A program made the position numbers and the translations under genes. Under the pieces are notes generated by a model. It was not told the origin of the DNA. It did no database searches and saw only the letters and a list, made by a program, of their open reading frames with translations. A stretch of DNA of 64,000 bases, from NCBI GenBank assembly GCA_029339505.1, contig JAQISU010000169.1, forward strand, positions 4,270,001 to 4,334,000, given 5' to 3'. Of this stretch, positions 7,450-14,463 are shown piece after piece (positions within the stretch are counted from its first letter, which is position 1; every line of letters starts with the position of its first letter). The DNA comes from Unio delphinus. Taxonomy: Eukaryota > Mollusca > Bivalvia > Unionida > Unionidae.

Positions 7450-7839
7450 ATGAATATTGAAAATCTCAAATTGATTATTATTGAAATCAACAAGTTGAAG
7501 GATGAAAATGTAAAATTATGTTCAGGTTTGGATTGTGATCAAATTATGACCAATTTCGAGGATATACAATTTGCAGAACAGACAGGAAAATATGTTCTAT
7601 CTAAGAAATATTTTTTAATCAAAAATATACAAAAGCTTATACGTGAGAGCTTAGTAAATACTGAAGATGTTAATGTCTTCGTACCATTATGTAGCATCGT
7701 TGAACGTGTACGTAAGCAATTAGGATTAGAATATGAACAAAAGAGACTTATTAATTGTAAAGTGAGACAATTAAAAACATTAATGGAAAACTCTGAAGGT
7801 GATGAGCCCACGCGTAGAGAGCCTCCTTTGTTTGTATAA
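7450..7839 (+). CDS. Unknown 129-residue protein
   Basis: I do not recognise the family. The protein is mixed charged and hydrophobic, with an N-terminal coiled-coil-like stretch (IEINKLKDENVKL), a central region with YVLSKKYFLIKNIQKLI, and a helical segment (IVERVRKQLGLEYEQKR), ending in an acidic tail. The ATG follows a TATATATATA tract directly, and a 16-bp hairpin lies in its leader. It opens the rightward run of virion genes and could be regulatory or structural. A complete frame and the promoter-like tract support it as real. Confidence 0.65.
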   Translation: MNIENLKLIIIEINKLKDENVKLCSGLDCDQIMTNFEDIQFAEQTGKYVLSKKYFLIKNIQKLIRESLVNTEDVNVFVPLCSIVERVRKQLGLEYEQKRLINCKVRQLKTLMENSEGDEPTRREPPLFV

Positions 7840-7939
7840 CCAGTACGGTATGAGGAAGTAAAATTATGTGTGTAACAACAAGGAAGTATTAAAATACTTT
7901 ACATTTTTTAGTTAGTGATTTCTTTCGAAATGATTTGCA

Positions 7940-9106
7940 ATGAAATCCTTTGCATTTGAAAATCCAAAGGATTTTTATTTGACAATTAGTGATACTCTTC
8001 TAATAATGATAGGACAATCATTAACTACACGGAACACTAAAGAAAGACTTGAAGCTCTTAAGAAAATATTACCCCTTCGTGATCGCATACGTGAAAAACT
8101 TCAACAACGGCAATCAATGGCCACCGACTTCACAGAGGATACAGAACAACTCTTCAAACCGGTTGTCAAGGCAACTACAGATGTGAAAACAGCAACTGAA
8201 CGGGCGATATACGGAGATGTCCCTAAAGAAGGTCCTAGAACAGAGAAGCCTCTTCTCCCTGTGTTGGAGAAAATAGCAAAACGAACTAAACAAACGAAAC
8301 AAGCTGTACAAATACTTCCAGGTGAAATCGCAGGGGAGATGGAACTACAACGACAGCAAGAACGAGAAGAACTACAACGACAACAAGAACAAGAAGAACA
8401 AGAAGAAGAACAAGAACAACAACAAGAAGTCGCAGTTTCTACTTCTCGTGGTGTTTCCTTTATAGACAAATTCACTCCGACGGGTATAATAGAAATAAAA
8501 CAATTTCAATTAATGAAACCCAACGATTATATCGCCTTTGGTGATTTTGCTGTCCAAAGCTATTATTCAAGAGAACGTTTTTTGAAGGAGGAGTATAAAA
8601 AGAGTAAAATATCACGACCTGACTGGGTTGATTGGTTGTTTAAAGTGAATCAAAGTATTGATCGTTTAAAAAAGGAAAAACTAGAGTATAAAATGTTTAT
8701 GAGAGGAATTGAAGATTATGACATACAACAACAACAAGAAGAAGAAGAAAAGCAACAAGAACAACAAAGAAAAAGAGAAGAAAAAACTAAGAAAAAAACC
8801 GGAAAGGGATATTCACCTATGGATTTTCACTCTAGTGTTGGAAACTCTAGTGTTGGAAATTCTAGTGTTGGAAACTCTTCGAGTGGAAATATAAGTATTT
8901 CTTGCCCTGGTAATATTCTCGGTGATATAGCACGATTAGAAATACTTGTAGGAGGAAAACGAGCCGGAAATAACTCACTGGAAATAATCAATGAAGCAGC
9001 TGATATCTGTAGGAGGTTATTTCAAGGTGGTATCATGGATATTGCAACATATAGAGATTTCATTGAGGAGTTAGCCGAAAATTCTCATGGTTATCATAGT
9101 GACTAA
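7940..9106 (+). CDS. Q/E-rich coiled-coil protein, probable virion component
   Basis: A 388-residue protein of unknown fold. Two low-complexity Gln/Glu/Arg tracts (about 132-162 and 263-285) predict coiled coil or disorder. They flank a more ordered segment (FTPTG, NDYIAFGDFAVQSYYS, PDWVDWLF). A run of three VGNSS units (about 300-315) comes from CTAG half-palindromes. The C-terminal 60 residues (GDIARLEILVGGKRAGNNS and a following helical segment) look like a conserved terminal domain, and LVGG-K at 337-340 fits an adenain-type cleavage site. It lies at the head of the virion cluster, so a minor structural or scaffold role is likely. The start codon is followed by a palindrome lying in the coding sequence (AAAATCC / GGATTTT). 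Confidence 0.7.
   Translation: MKSFAFENPKDFYLTISDTLLIMIGQSLTTRNTKERLEALKKILPLRDRIREKLQQRQSMATDFTEDTEQLFKPVVKATTDVKTATERAIYGDVPKEGPRTEKPLLPVLEKIAKRTKQTKQAVQILPGEIAGEMELQRQQEREELQRQQEQEEQEEEQEQQQEVAVSTSRGVSFIDKFTPTGIIEIKQFQLMKPNDYIAFGDFAVQSYYSRERFLKEEYKKSKISRPDWVDWLFKVNQSIDRLKKEKLEYKMFMRGIEDYDIQQQQEEEEKQQEQQRKREEKTKKKTGKGYSPMDFHSSVGNSSVGNSSVGNSSSGNISISCPGNILGDIARLEILVGGKRAGNNSLEIINEAADICRRLFQGGIMDIATYRDFIEELAENSHGYHSD
8829..8880 (+). repeat. In-frame triple repeat of a CTAG half-palindrome
   Basis: CTCTAGTGTTGGAAA-type units repeat three times at 15-bp spacing and encode VGNSS three times. The core CTAGTGTTGGAAA is shared with the intergenic copy at 6657-6669, so this is an expansion of the element-wide palindrome family inside a gene. 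Confidence 0.7.
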
Positions 9107-9178
9107 TGTCACTGGAAATCCGTAGGTGGGAAATCGAAAATTTCCTGTGATTAGATAATTGGAAACACTAGCATTTGG

Positions 9179-9196
9179 AAAAACACTAGTGTTTTT
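9179..9196. repeat. Intergenic CTAG palindrome
   Basis: AAAAACACTAGTGTTTTT is a perfect 18-bp palindrome, preceded by a related imperfect copy GGAAACACTAGCATTTGG (9161-9178). It lies between the 388-residue gene and the core-protein gene, 12 bp before the ATG at 9209. It could act as a terminator hairpin or operator. Confidence 0.8.
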
Positions 9197-9208
9197 GTAT
9201 ATAGAAGA

Positions 9209-9727
9209 ATGATCATACACTACAACCATGATAAACCAACTAACGTCTACGTGGTAAACTCACGATTACCAAAATACCGAGCATACTATGGAGATGGTCT
9301 CGGTAATACTATAATGGGATTATTTTCAAGAATGGCTCCAAAAGTGGCTCCATTTGCAAAACAGGCAGCAATGAAAGCAATTGATGTTATCCGAGATAAG
9401 GGTATTAACACTGTTGGTGATCTTGCTAGTAAGGCGTTTTCAGCCGCTCGGGATAAACTAACAGCGCTAGTGAAATCACGAAGTGATTTTCGTAGAAATT
9501 CTTCAAAACCTGGAAATGCTAGCATTAGAAACACTAGTGTTTCTGGAATGACTTCACTACCATCTACTGCAGTAATGCCTACACAGGTTAGTAAAATAAT
9601 AAATAACGCCGTGGATAAAAAACTACAATCATTAATGACTAACGCCCAGGATAACATAACAGCAAATATGATAGCAGGAAGTGGGCTTTCGGGAAGTGGT
9701 TTTAAGAAGATTCGCCGGAAACGTTAG
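9209..9727 (+). CDS. pVI/pX-like virion core protein with basic C-terminal peptide
   Basis: A 172-residue basic protein. A Gly-rich amphipathic segment (GDGLGNTIMGLFSRMAPKVAPF, about 28-49, shown here broken into GDGLGNTIMG and LFSRMAPKVAPF) resembles the small core or membrane-lytic proteins (pX/pVI) of adenoviruses and Polintons. Near the C-terminus are two adjacent adenain-type sites, IAGS-G (155-159) and LSGS-G (160-164). Cutting at the second releases a 9-residue basic peptide, GFKKIRRKR. Adenovirus pVI likewise yields a short basic peptide that activates its protease, so a cofactor role is a fair inference; there is no Cys for a disulphide. A 30-bp double palindrome (9515-9544) encodes NASIRNTSVS in the middle. 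Confidence 0.72.
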   Translation: MIIHYNHDKPTNVYVVNSRLPKYRAYYGDGLGNTIMGLFSRMAPKVAPFAKQAAMKAIDVIRDKGINTVGDLASKAFSAARDKLTALVKSRSDFRRNSSKPGNASIRNTSVSGMTSLPSTAVMPTQVSKIINNAVDKKLQSLMTNAQDNITANMIAGSGLSGSGFKKIRRKR

Positions 9728-9818
9728 AAATACAAGTATTTCCAGAAATATTTATTTGAACAGGATTTCCAATTATGATAGTTATTGTAGAAACACTAGT
9801 GTTTCTAATGCTAGCATT
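9515..9818. repeat. 30-bp composite palindrome present twice in opposite orientation
   Basis: AATGCTAGCATT (9515-9526) followed by AGAAACACTAGTGTTTCT (9527-9544) recurs as the exact reverse complement at 9789-9818. Each half is itself a perfect palindrome. The left copy is inside the core-protein gene; the right copy is downstream, inside the minus-strand ORF 9702-9992. Both strands read the same peptide, NASIRNTSVS. Confidence 0.85.
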
Positions 9819-9992
9819 AGAAATATTTGTGTCAGAATCACTTGTGATTCTATTTATTTGAATAGGATGCTCAGTTGTTATGGTTATTGTAGAAATATTT
9901 GTGTCAGAATCACTTGTATCAGAAACATTAATGTCAGAATCACTTTTGATTCTACTAACGCTATCTTCATTATCAGATATTTTCATCATCAT
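9702..9992 (-). CDS. Ser/Asp-rich repetitive ORF, doubtful gene
   Basis: A 96-residue open frame rich in Ser, Asp, Thr, Ile and Asn, with repeated SDSDTNIS-type units and one NASIRNTSVS, all produced by local repeats. It converges on and overlaps the end of the core-protein gene by 26 bp. No family is recognisable. It could be a real acidic protein or simply a repeat-built open frame in the non-coding gap before the capsid gene; the opposite strand is also open here. Confidence 0.3.
   Translation of the reverse strand: MMMKISDNEDSVSRIKSDSDINVSDTSDSDTNISTITITTEHPIQINRITSDSDTNISNASIRNTSVSTITIIIGNPVQINISGNTCISNVSGESS
9727..9742 (+). terminator. Hairpin at the stop codon of the core-protein gene
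   Basis: GAAATAC (9727-9733), 2-nt loop AA, GTATTTC (9736-9742): a 7-bp stem whose first base is the last base of the TAG stop codon. It matches the stop-codon hairpins at 1031 and 11829. Confidence 0.45.
9818..9917. repeat. 28-bp direct repeat
   Basis: A unit starting TAGAAATATTTGTGTCAG and ending ATCACTTGT occurs exactly at 9818-9845 and 9890-9917. Flanking GTTATTGTAGAAA copies extend the similarity. This accounts for the repetitive peptide of the minus-strand ORF here. Confidence 0.8.
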
Positions 9993-10062
9993 TATTAAAA
10001 TACACCCAACTAAATAATTATTTTTATATTATAAAATATTTATAATTTGCTAATTTTGTTAG

Positions 10063-10124
10063 ATTTTCTAGTGTTTTTACTCATTTTTCTAGTGTTTTTA
10101 CTCATTTTTCTAGTGTTTTTATGC
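10063..10124. repeat. Three copies of a 21-bp CTAG unit
   Basis: TTTTTCTAGTGTTTTTACTCA repeats with CTAG cores at 10068, 10089 and 10110. It lies in the 417-bp AT-rich stretch (9993-10409) before the capsid gene and is another expansion of the CTAG family. Confidence 0.85.
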
Positions 10125-10158
10125 AATTCATCGACAAAATTTCATGAAAATCGAGGAT

Positions 10159-10344
10159 GAAAACCCCAGGAATTCATTTAGAGAAAATCGATTTTGATCA
10201 GATTTTTTATCATGTGAGGCTAAAATATATTGTTGTCATCGAATTTTCGATGTTTTTTTTATTGATTTTGTATTGTTTTTTGGCTAATCCGTCGACATAA
10301 TTTCATGAAAATCGATTTTCTCTAAATGAATTCCTGGGGTTTTC
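10159..10344. repeat. 37-bp perfect inverted repeat upstream of the capsid gene
   Basis: The 37 bases at 10159-10195 are the exact reverse complement of 10308-10344, with 112 bp between. Each arm contains AGGAATTCATTTAGAG and the self-complementary GAAAATCGATTTT. Outside or beside each arm is a direct copy of a TCGACA(A/T)AATTTCATGAAAATCGA-like sequence (about 10133-10154 and 10292-10315). It could be a small MITE-like insertion, a strong terminator, or a control structure for the capsid gene 65 bp downstream. Confidence 0.9.
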
Positions 10345-10409
10345 AATTCAAAATTCCTTCAGAATTCTTTCAGAATTTTTGATTTAGACCATCGGATATA
10401 TAATAAAAA

Positions 10410-11840
10410 ATGTTCAAACAAAACCCTGATGTTGCATTTGACATGGAAGCCCCAGTGCTTAAAGATACTTCTGTACGCGATTATCAATTTTTTGCTTATC
10501 ACGCAGTACAACCTGATCTTCGTGGAAGAATTGAACTTCAAGTTCATGATACCAGTAAATACTTTTTACCCGCTGAAGCCTTTATTGAAGTTGAAGGTGA
10601 ACTTTTACAGCATGATGAAACACCATATGCAGATGACCCAACTATCCGAGTTGGTTTTGTTAACAATGGCATCATGGCTTTATTTGAAAGCGCAAGATAT
10701 CTCATTGATGGAAAAGAAATCGAATCTATTGAACGTGAAGTTGATGTTGCTACGGGAATAATCGGGTTAGCGAGATATTCTGATGATTATACTAGATCGG
10801 CTGGTCCATCTATGATGTTCTCTAAGGATATCACTGATCACGCTGAGCACATTCCGTATATTAAAATACATACTCTAAGAGCTACTGCAGCTGATCCACA
10901 ACTTGATACCCCTGAACATAGAGACAGACCAGCTGCTGCCTTTGATATTCTCGGAAGCGTTAATAATAATTTCAATTTAGGGTTTGCAACACGAAAAGGA
11001 ACATTGCAGGGAGAGCGTCGACGGTTTTCATGTGCGATTCCGCTCCATCACATATTTGGATTTTGTAGAAACGTCAGAAAAGTTATTTATGGAGTAAAGC
11101 ATACTGTAGCACTAGTGAGAAAGGGTACTGATAATAATGCAATCTGGCACGCTGCTGGCGTTGCCGCTGGTAGAGTAAATTTATCAAAACTAACATTATG
11201 GATGCCAGTGTTGACTCCATCATTGTCAGTAGAACCGCGGTTGCTATCATTTATGGATCAAGGGGGAAAGAGATTATTAAGCTGGTTGACAACGTCCACA
11301 GATACCATGGATTCTAATATTGATGGTACATTTACATGGCATTTGGCAGCACGACAGGGTGTTTCAGCTCCACGGCATATTTTTATTGCGCTACAGAATA
11401 GAGCGCGATTGGATAATCAAGAACGTTCCCATATGATATTTGATCAAATCGGATGTAATGAAGTCTCGCTGAAAATAAACGGACAACAAGAACCAGCAGA
11501 GGATATACAACTTAATTACGGTCAAAACCATATTGCACGAGTTTATCATCGATTGCTATCATTTATGGGACGTGATCAAAATGTAGATACTGGTCTACAA
11601 ATATCACAATTGGATTTTAAAGGTCTGTATCCGATTTATTACTTTTCGTTGGAACATCTTGACTTGATGAAACAGTCCGTAGTTGATATACACTTCCGAG
11701 CTCGTGTAACCCGTCCTGTTGGTGCTGGTGCTATTGATAATTATAGAGCGGTTGCTGTCATTCTTAGTGATAAATCAATGATACTCGAAGGTGTTGGTGG
11801 ACGAATGAGACTAGTAGATGCACCAGTGGAAAATCTGTAA
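10410..11840 (+). CDS. Major capsid protein, double jelly-roll (hexon-like)
   Basis: Forms the trimeric capsomers of the icosahedral shell. The 476-residue length and the order of segments fit the Polinton/adintovirus major capsid protein: an N-terminal jelly roll (RDYQFFAYHAVQ, LPAEAFIEVEGELL, VGFVNNGIMALFESARYLIDG), a central HIFGFCRNVRKVIYG and VALVRKGTDNNAI segment, LTLWMPVLTPSL, then a second beta-rich half with RHIFIALQNRARLDNQ and YYFSLEHLDLM. There is no stop or frameshift. The ATG follows a GGATATATAA tract (10395-10404). The stop codon is in the loop of an 8-bp hairpin. As the most abundant virion protein, its intact frame is the best sign that this copy could be expressed. Confidence 0.9.
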   Translation: MFKQNPDVAFDMEAPVLKDTSVRDYQFFAYHAVQPDLRGRIELQVHDTSKYFLPAEAFIEVEGELLQHDETPYADDPTIRVGFVNNGIMALFESARYLIDGKEIESIEREVDVATGIIGLARYSDDYTRSAGPSMMFSKDITDHAEHIPYIKIHTLRATAADPQLDTPEHRDRPAAAFDILGSVNNNFNLGFATRKGTLQGERRRFSCAIPLHHIFGFCRNVRKVIYGVKHTVALVRKGTDNNAIWHAAGVAAGRVNLSKLTLWMPVLTPSLSVEPRLLSFMDQGGKRLLSWLTTSTDTMDSNIDGTFTWHLAARQGVSAPRHIFIALQNRARLDNQERSHMIFDQIGCNEVSLKINGQQEPAEDIQLNYGQNHIARVYHRLLSFMGRDQNVDTGLQISQLDFKGLYPIYYFSLEHLDLMKQSVVDIHFRARVTRPVGAGAIDNYRAVAVILSDKSMILEGVGGRMRLVDAPVENL

Positions 11841-11847
11841 GATTTTC
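11829..11847 (+). terminator. Hairpin enclosing the capsid stop codon
   Basis: GAAAATCT (11829-11836), loop GTA, AGATTTTC (11840-11847): a perfect 8-bp stem, with the TAA stop (11838-11840) spanning the loop and first stem base. Several element genes end this way, which recalls the hairpin-directed transcript ends of some large DNA viruses. The role is inferred. Confidence 0.5.
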
Positions 11848-11903
11848 TTAATCCAAAATTCTTTAAAAATGACTCGCGATTTAGAATCAATCTATTTTGT
11901 ATA

Positions 11904-12365
11904 ATGTCGTATAGTAATATCAATGTTACGTTGACACCTGGTCAGCTAAAAAAATTACAATCCAAATCAGCTAAGCAATGTGGAACCACAATAACGCTGA
12001 AATTTAATCAAATGAATGGCGGAGGGAATAAACTATCGCTGACGAAAACTCAGACTAATCATTTTAATAAAGCACTGAAAGAAAAAAAAGGAGTTCAGGT
12101 TACTCTTTCTACGAGCGCGATCCGTAACATGGAAAAGACTGGTGGTATATTCCCGTTGTTAGGGTTGATTCCAGGGTTGATTGCCGCAGCAGCCCCAGCG
12201 GTAGCGAAGGCAGCAGCATTAGGAGCTATTGGTACCGCAGCAGGAATGGCATTGAAAAAGGCAACTGGAAAAGGGTATAAAAAAAAAGGAAAGGGTCTAA
12301 GACTACCAGGAACCCCGAGTTCATGGTACAGCGGAAAGGGTCTTCGAATTCCAGGAACGATATAG
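11904..12365 (+). CDS. Membrane-active minor capsid/core protein
   Basis: A 153-residue protein of a type common in Polintons: a small N-terminal domain (VTLTPGQLKKLQS, LSLTKTQTNHFNKAL, VQVTLSTSAIRNM), then a long Ala/Gly/Leu hydrophobic stretch (about 81-118), then a Lys-rich tail (119-131) and two related C-terminal segments GLRLPGT and GLRIPGT. MNGG-G (37-41) fits an adenain-type cleavage site. The hydrophobic plus basic layout suggests a membrane-penetrating or DNA-condensing virion protein. The LPGTP segment resembles the one just before the phospholipase domain. It ends 5 bp before the protease start. Confidence 0.72.
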   Translation: MSYSNINVTLTPGQLKKLQSKSAKQCGTTITLKFNQMNGGGNKLSLTKTQTNHFNKALKEKKGVQVTLSTSAIRNMEKTGGIFPLLGLIPGLIAAAAPAVAKAAALGAIGTAAGMALKKATGKGYKKKGKGLRLPGTPSSWYSGKGLRIPGTI

Positions 12366-12370
12366 TTCCT

Positions 12371-12775
12371 ATGTCCAATTTTGATTTAATTGATACCGCT
12401 AAAAAATTAAAAATAAAAAATTTCAGAGGGGTTTTTATGAGAGATCAGTTACCGGCACAACCAAATGATGTTGAAACCGGTATTATTAATTTAGATAACA
12501 GCTCCGGACCTGGAACTCACTGGGTTTGTTACGCAATTGATCCACGTGGGATTATTTATTTTGACTCATATGGATTAGCGCCGCCGAAAGAATTTATGCG
12601 TTATATTAAAACCCTTCCAATGAGGACTTGGTATTCTACGTTACCAACACAAACAATGCTTGATCCACCAATATGTGGTAATGAAGTATTAAACGTACTT
12701 GATGCTATATCCAAAAGATTTTCAAAACCACCTCATATAGTAGTAAATGAGTATACTAGCGGCAAATCTCCTTAA
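12371..12775 (+). CDS. Adenain-type cysteine protease (C5/ULP1-like)
   Basis: Processes virion precursor proteins during maturation. In the 134-residue frame from the ATG at 12371, the catalytic elements are in the expected order: His50 (GTHWVCYA), Asp65 (IIYFDSYG), Gln94 (PTQT) and Cys102 (PPICGNE). An upstream in-frame ATG at 12323 would overlap the preceding gene by 43 bp; 12371 lies just past that gene's stop and gives the family's usual N-terminus, so it is preferred. At 134 residues it is shorter than adenovirus adenain, as is typical for Polinton proteases. Candidate substrates with matching sites are encoded at 7940, 9209 and 11904. Confidence 0.88.
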   Translation: MSNFDLIDTAKKLKIKNFRGVFMRDQLPAQPNDVETGIINLDNSSGPGTHWVCYAIDPRGIIYFDSYGLAPPKEFMRYIKTLPMRTWYSTLPTQTMLDPPICGNEVLNVLDAISKRFSKPPHIVVNEYTSGKSP

Positions 12776-12785
12776 AAAATCTTTG

Positions 12786-12824
12786 AAAATTCTACGAATT
12801 TTTGATTGAAAATCCATCGGATTT
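12786..12824 (+). terminator. Two hairpins after the protease gene
   Basis: AAAATTC/TAC/GAATTTT (12786-12802) is followed by AAATCC/ATC/GGATTT (12810-12824), both with 3-nt loops. They fill the gap before the ATG at 12850 and fit the gene-end hairpin pattern of the element. Confidence 0.45.
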
Positions 12825-12849
12825 AAACGATGAAAATATTTCTATAATA

Positions 12850-13881
12850 ATGATTGATATTTGGGGACGACCTTTATCATCGCTGAAAAAACCTGATAGT
12901 GGAGTTGAAACCGTTGATAACAAGGATGTTAAAAAATTAATCGAAGATGAAATAGCTGAAATATTAAACCTAGCAAATGTTGATCCTGGTGAAATAGTTG
13001 TATTTCAAGATCGTCAGGGTAAATTGAAAAGTAGTAATATCTCTCTTAATGATATTTTGGTTAAACAACGAGACGCAGCAGAGGATACTATCGCGTTATT
13101 TTCTGATGAGGGTAAACTCAAACCAGGTGTACTTGTTTCAACAATTACGGATAAATTAACAACATACGATAACACGGTGAATTCATTAAAATCGCTTAAT
13201 GATAAGTATGATGATCATATAATTGTATTTGATCAGTTTACTGCATTACAAAGAAATATAGTTGACAAAATTGATAAACCCCTGCTAGAATTTTTTGGAA
13301 ATCCACCAGTAACCACACCAAAACTCACCACAATAAAAGATTCTATATTGGAACTAGCAACTCTTCAATCCGAATATGAAAAACACACGAAACTATTTAT
13401 GACGTTTCGTAAAAACCTCATGGACAAGTTTATTGGGAGCCCATTTGATAAAATTGAAATAACACTTCCCGATATTAAAAAATCCATCGATGAACTTAAA
13501 ACGACCACTAATAACATCTTAACGGATGCAATAAGAATAATAAGCGTTGTTGAAAAAGTAAAAATTCCTCATGATAAATCTATCATCAACGTAGTATACA
13601 CGATTCAACACGGATCATATACGTGGACACCTTCAGATAACATTTTAAACATAACCGCAGCAGTCAAGGGTATTTATCGATTAACAATAATATCACCGAT
13701 TAAATCTCAGTTTGAAATATCATCAAGTAGTTCATTTGGAGTCAATAATACGATATCAACGATCATCGACAAGAATACAATTGAACAATTCAAGATAACG
13801 AATACAGATGATAATCTAGCCAAGGCTTCAGTAACGTGGTATGTAGAATTCGTAGCGGATTTAAGTAAACAGTTAAATTGA
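12850..13881 (+). CDS. Candidate fibre/spike protein
   Basis: A 343-residue protein not assigned to a named family. The first 240 residues are helical and charged, with long segments suited to a coiled coil (IEDEIAEILNLANV, LVSTITDKLTTYDNTVNSLKSL, IKKSIDELKTTTNNIL). The last 100 residues become beta-rich with many Ser/Thr/Ile and a WTPSDNILNITAAVKGIYRL segment, ending ASVTWYVEFVADL. A helical stalk plus a C-terminal beta head is the layout of trimeric viral fibres, and the gene sits next to the penton in the virion cluster. The ATG at 12850 follows TCTATAATA; the frame extends back to a TTG at 12802, which is less likely as it falls in a hairpin. Confidence 0.55.
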   Translation: MIDIWGRPLSSLKKPDSGVETVDNKDVKKLIEDEIAEILNLANVDPGEIVVFQDRQGKLKSSNISLNDILVKQRDAAEDTIALFSDEGKLKPGVLVSTITDKLTTYDNTVNSLKSLNDKYDDHIIVFDQFTALQRNIVDKIDKPLLEFFGNPPVTTPKLTTIKDSILELATLQSEYEKHTKLFMTFRKNLMDKFIGSPFDKIEITLPDIKKSIDELKTTTNNILTDAIRIISVVEKVKIPHDKSIINVVYTIQHGSYTWTPSDNILNITAAVKGIYRLTIISPIKSQFEISSSSSFGVNNTISTIIDKNTIEQFKITNTDDNLAKASVTWYVEFVADLSKQLN

Positions 13882-13905
13882 AAATACTAACGCTTTTAAA
13901 ATAAA

Positions 13906-14463
13906 ATGACTCCATCATCGAATCAGTATCGCTATGATCAAGTCAAAGAGTTTCAAACTAAACTCAGCTCTCTCTGTGAGGAGTATCAAATAAAAATCAA
14001 AAAATACAAACGAAGAATAACCACAGTTGATATCACCGTGTACTCGGTGTCAGGAGTAATCACTGCTGCTGGAATAATACTATCTTCGGTTACAATGATT
14101 GCTCCGGTCGTAGTTCCAATCGCTATTTCCGCAGTGGCTACAATTGCTGGTATATTAACTGGGATCACAAAAAAACTATCATCGTGTAGCCAGAGTAAAC
14201 TACATGATTATTTAATTAAATATCATATTGCATCTGCCGGTTACTCGCAATTATCCTCGTTGATATCATCGTCGTTGGATGACACAACAATATCAGATAG
14301 CGAATTTTCAACTATGGCTCAATTGTATAAATCAACAATGCTGAAATTAGAGCAGAATAATAATAATAATGTTGTCGCAAGAACTACTTCAACAAATAGT
14401 AACAAATACAACACCAGTGAAAACAAGCACGATATCAATAACCTCAACACGTCCCGAATTTAG
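13906..14463 (+). CDS. Two-helix transmembrane protein (SLATT-like layout)
   Basis: A 185-residue protein with a charged N-terminal helix (VKEFQTKLSSLCEEYQIKIKKYKRR), two hydrophobic segments (about 42-62 and 64-86) parted by a short turn, and a further helical region (KLHDYLIKYHIASAGYSQL) before a polar Asn/Ser-rich tail. The layout of charged helix, two membrane helices and charged helix resembles small two-TM proteins of the SLATT type seen next to immune and viral systems, but similarity by eye is weak. Its last 95 bp overlap the start of the penton gene in another frame. It may be a virion membrane protein or an entry or egress factor. Confidence 0.6.
   Translation: MTPSSNQYRYDQVKEFQTKLSSLCEEYQIKIKKYKRRITTVDITVYSVSGVITAAGIILSSVTMIAPVVVPIAISAVATIAGILTGITKKLSSCSQSKLHDYLIKYHIASAGYSQLSSLISSSLDDTTISDSEFSTMAQLYKSTMLKLEQNNNNNVVARTTSTNSNKYNTSENKHDINNLNTSRI

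Noticed and set aside
8101..8475. Minus-strand ORF rich in Ser/Cys
   Set aside because: Antisense shadow of the Gln/Glu-rich tract of the 388-residue gene.
9681..9998. Plus-strand ORF of 105 codons
   Set aside because: It overlaps the end of the core-protein gene in another frame and owes its openness to the palindromes, which are open on both strands.
12323..12370. Upstream ATG for the protease
   Set aside because: The extra 16 residues overlap the preceding gene's C-terminal codons and look unlike the family's N-terminus; the ATG at 12371 follows that gene's stop by 5 bp.
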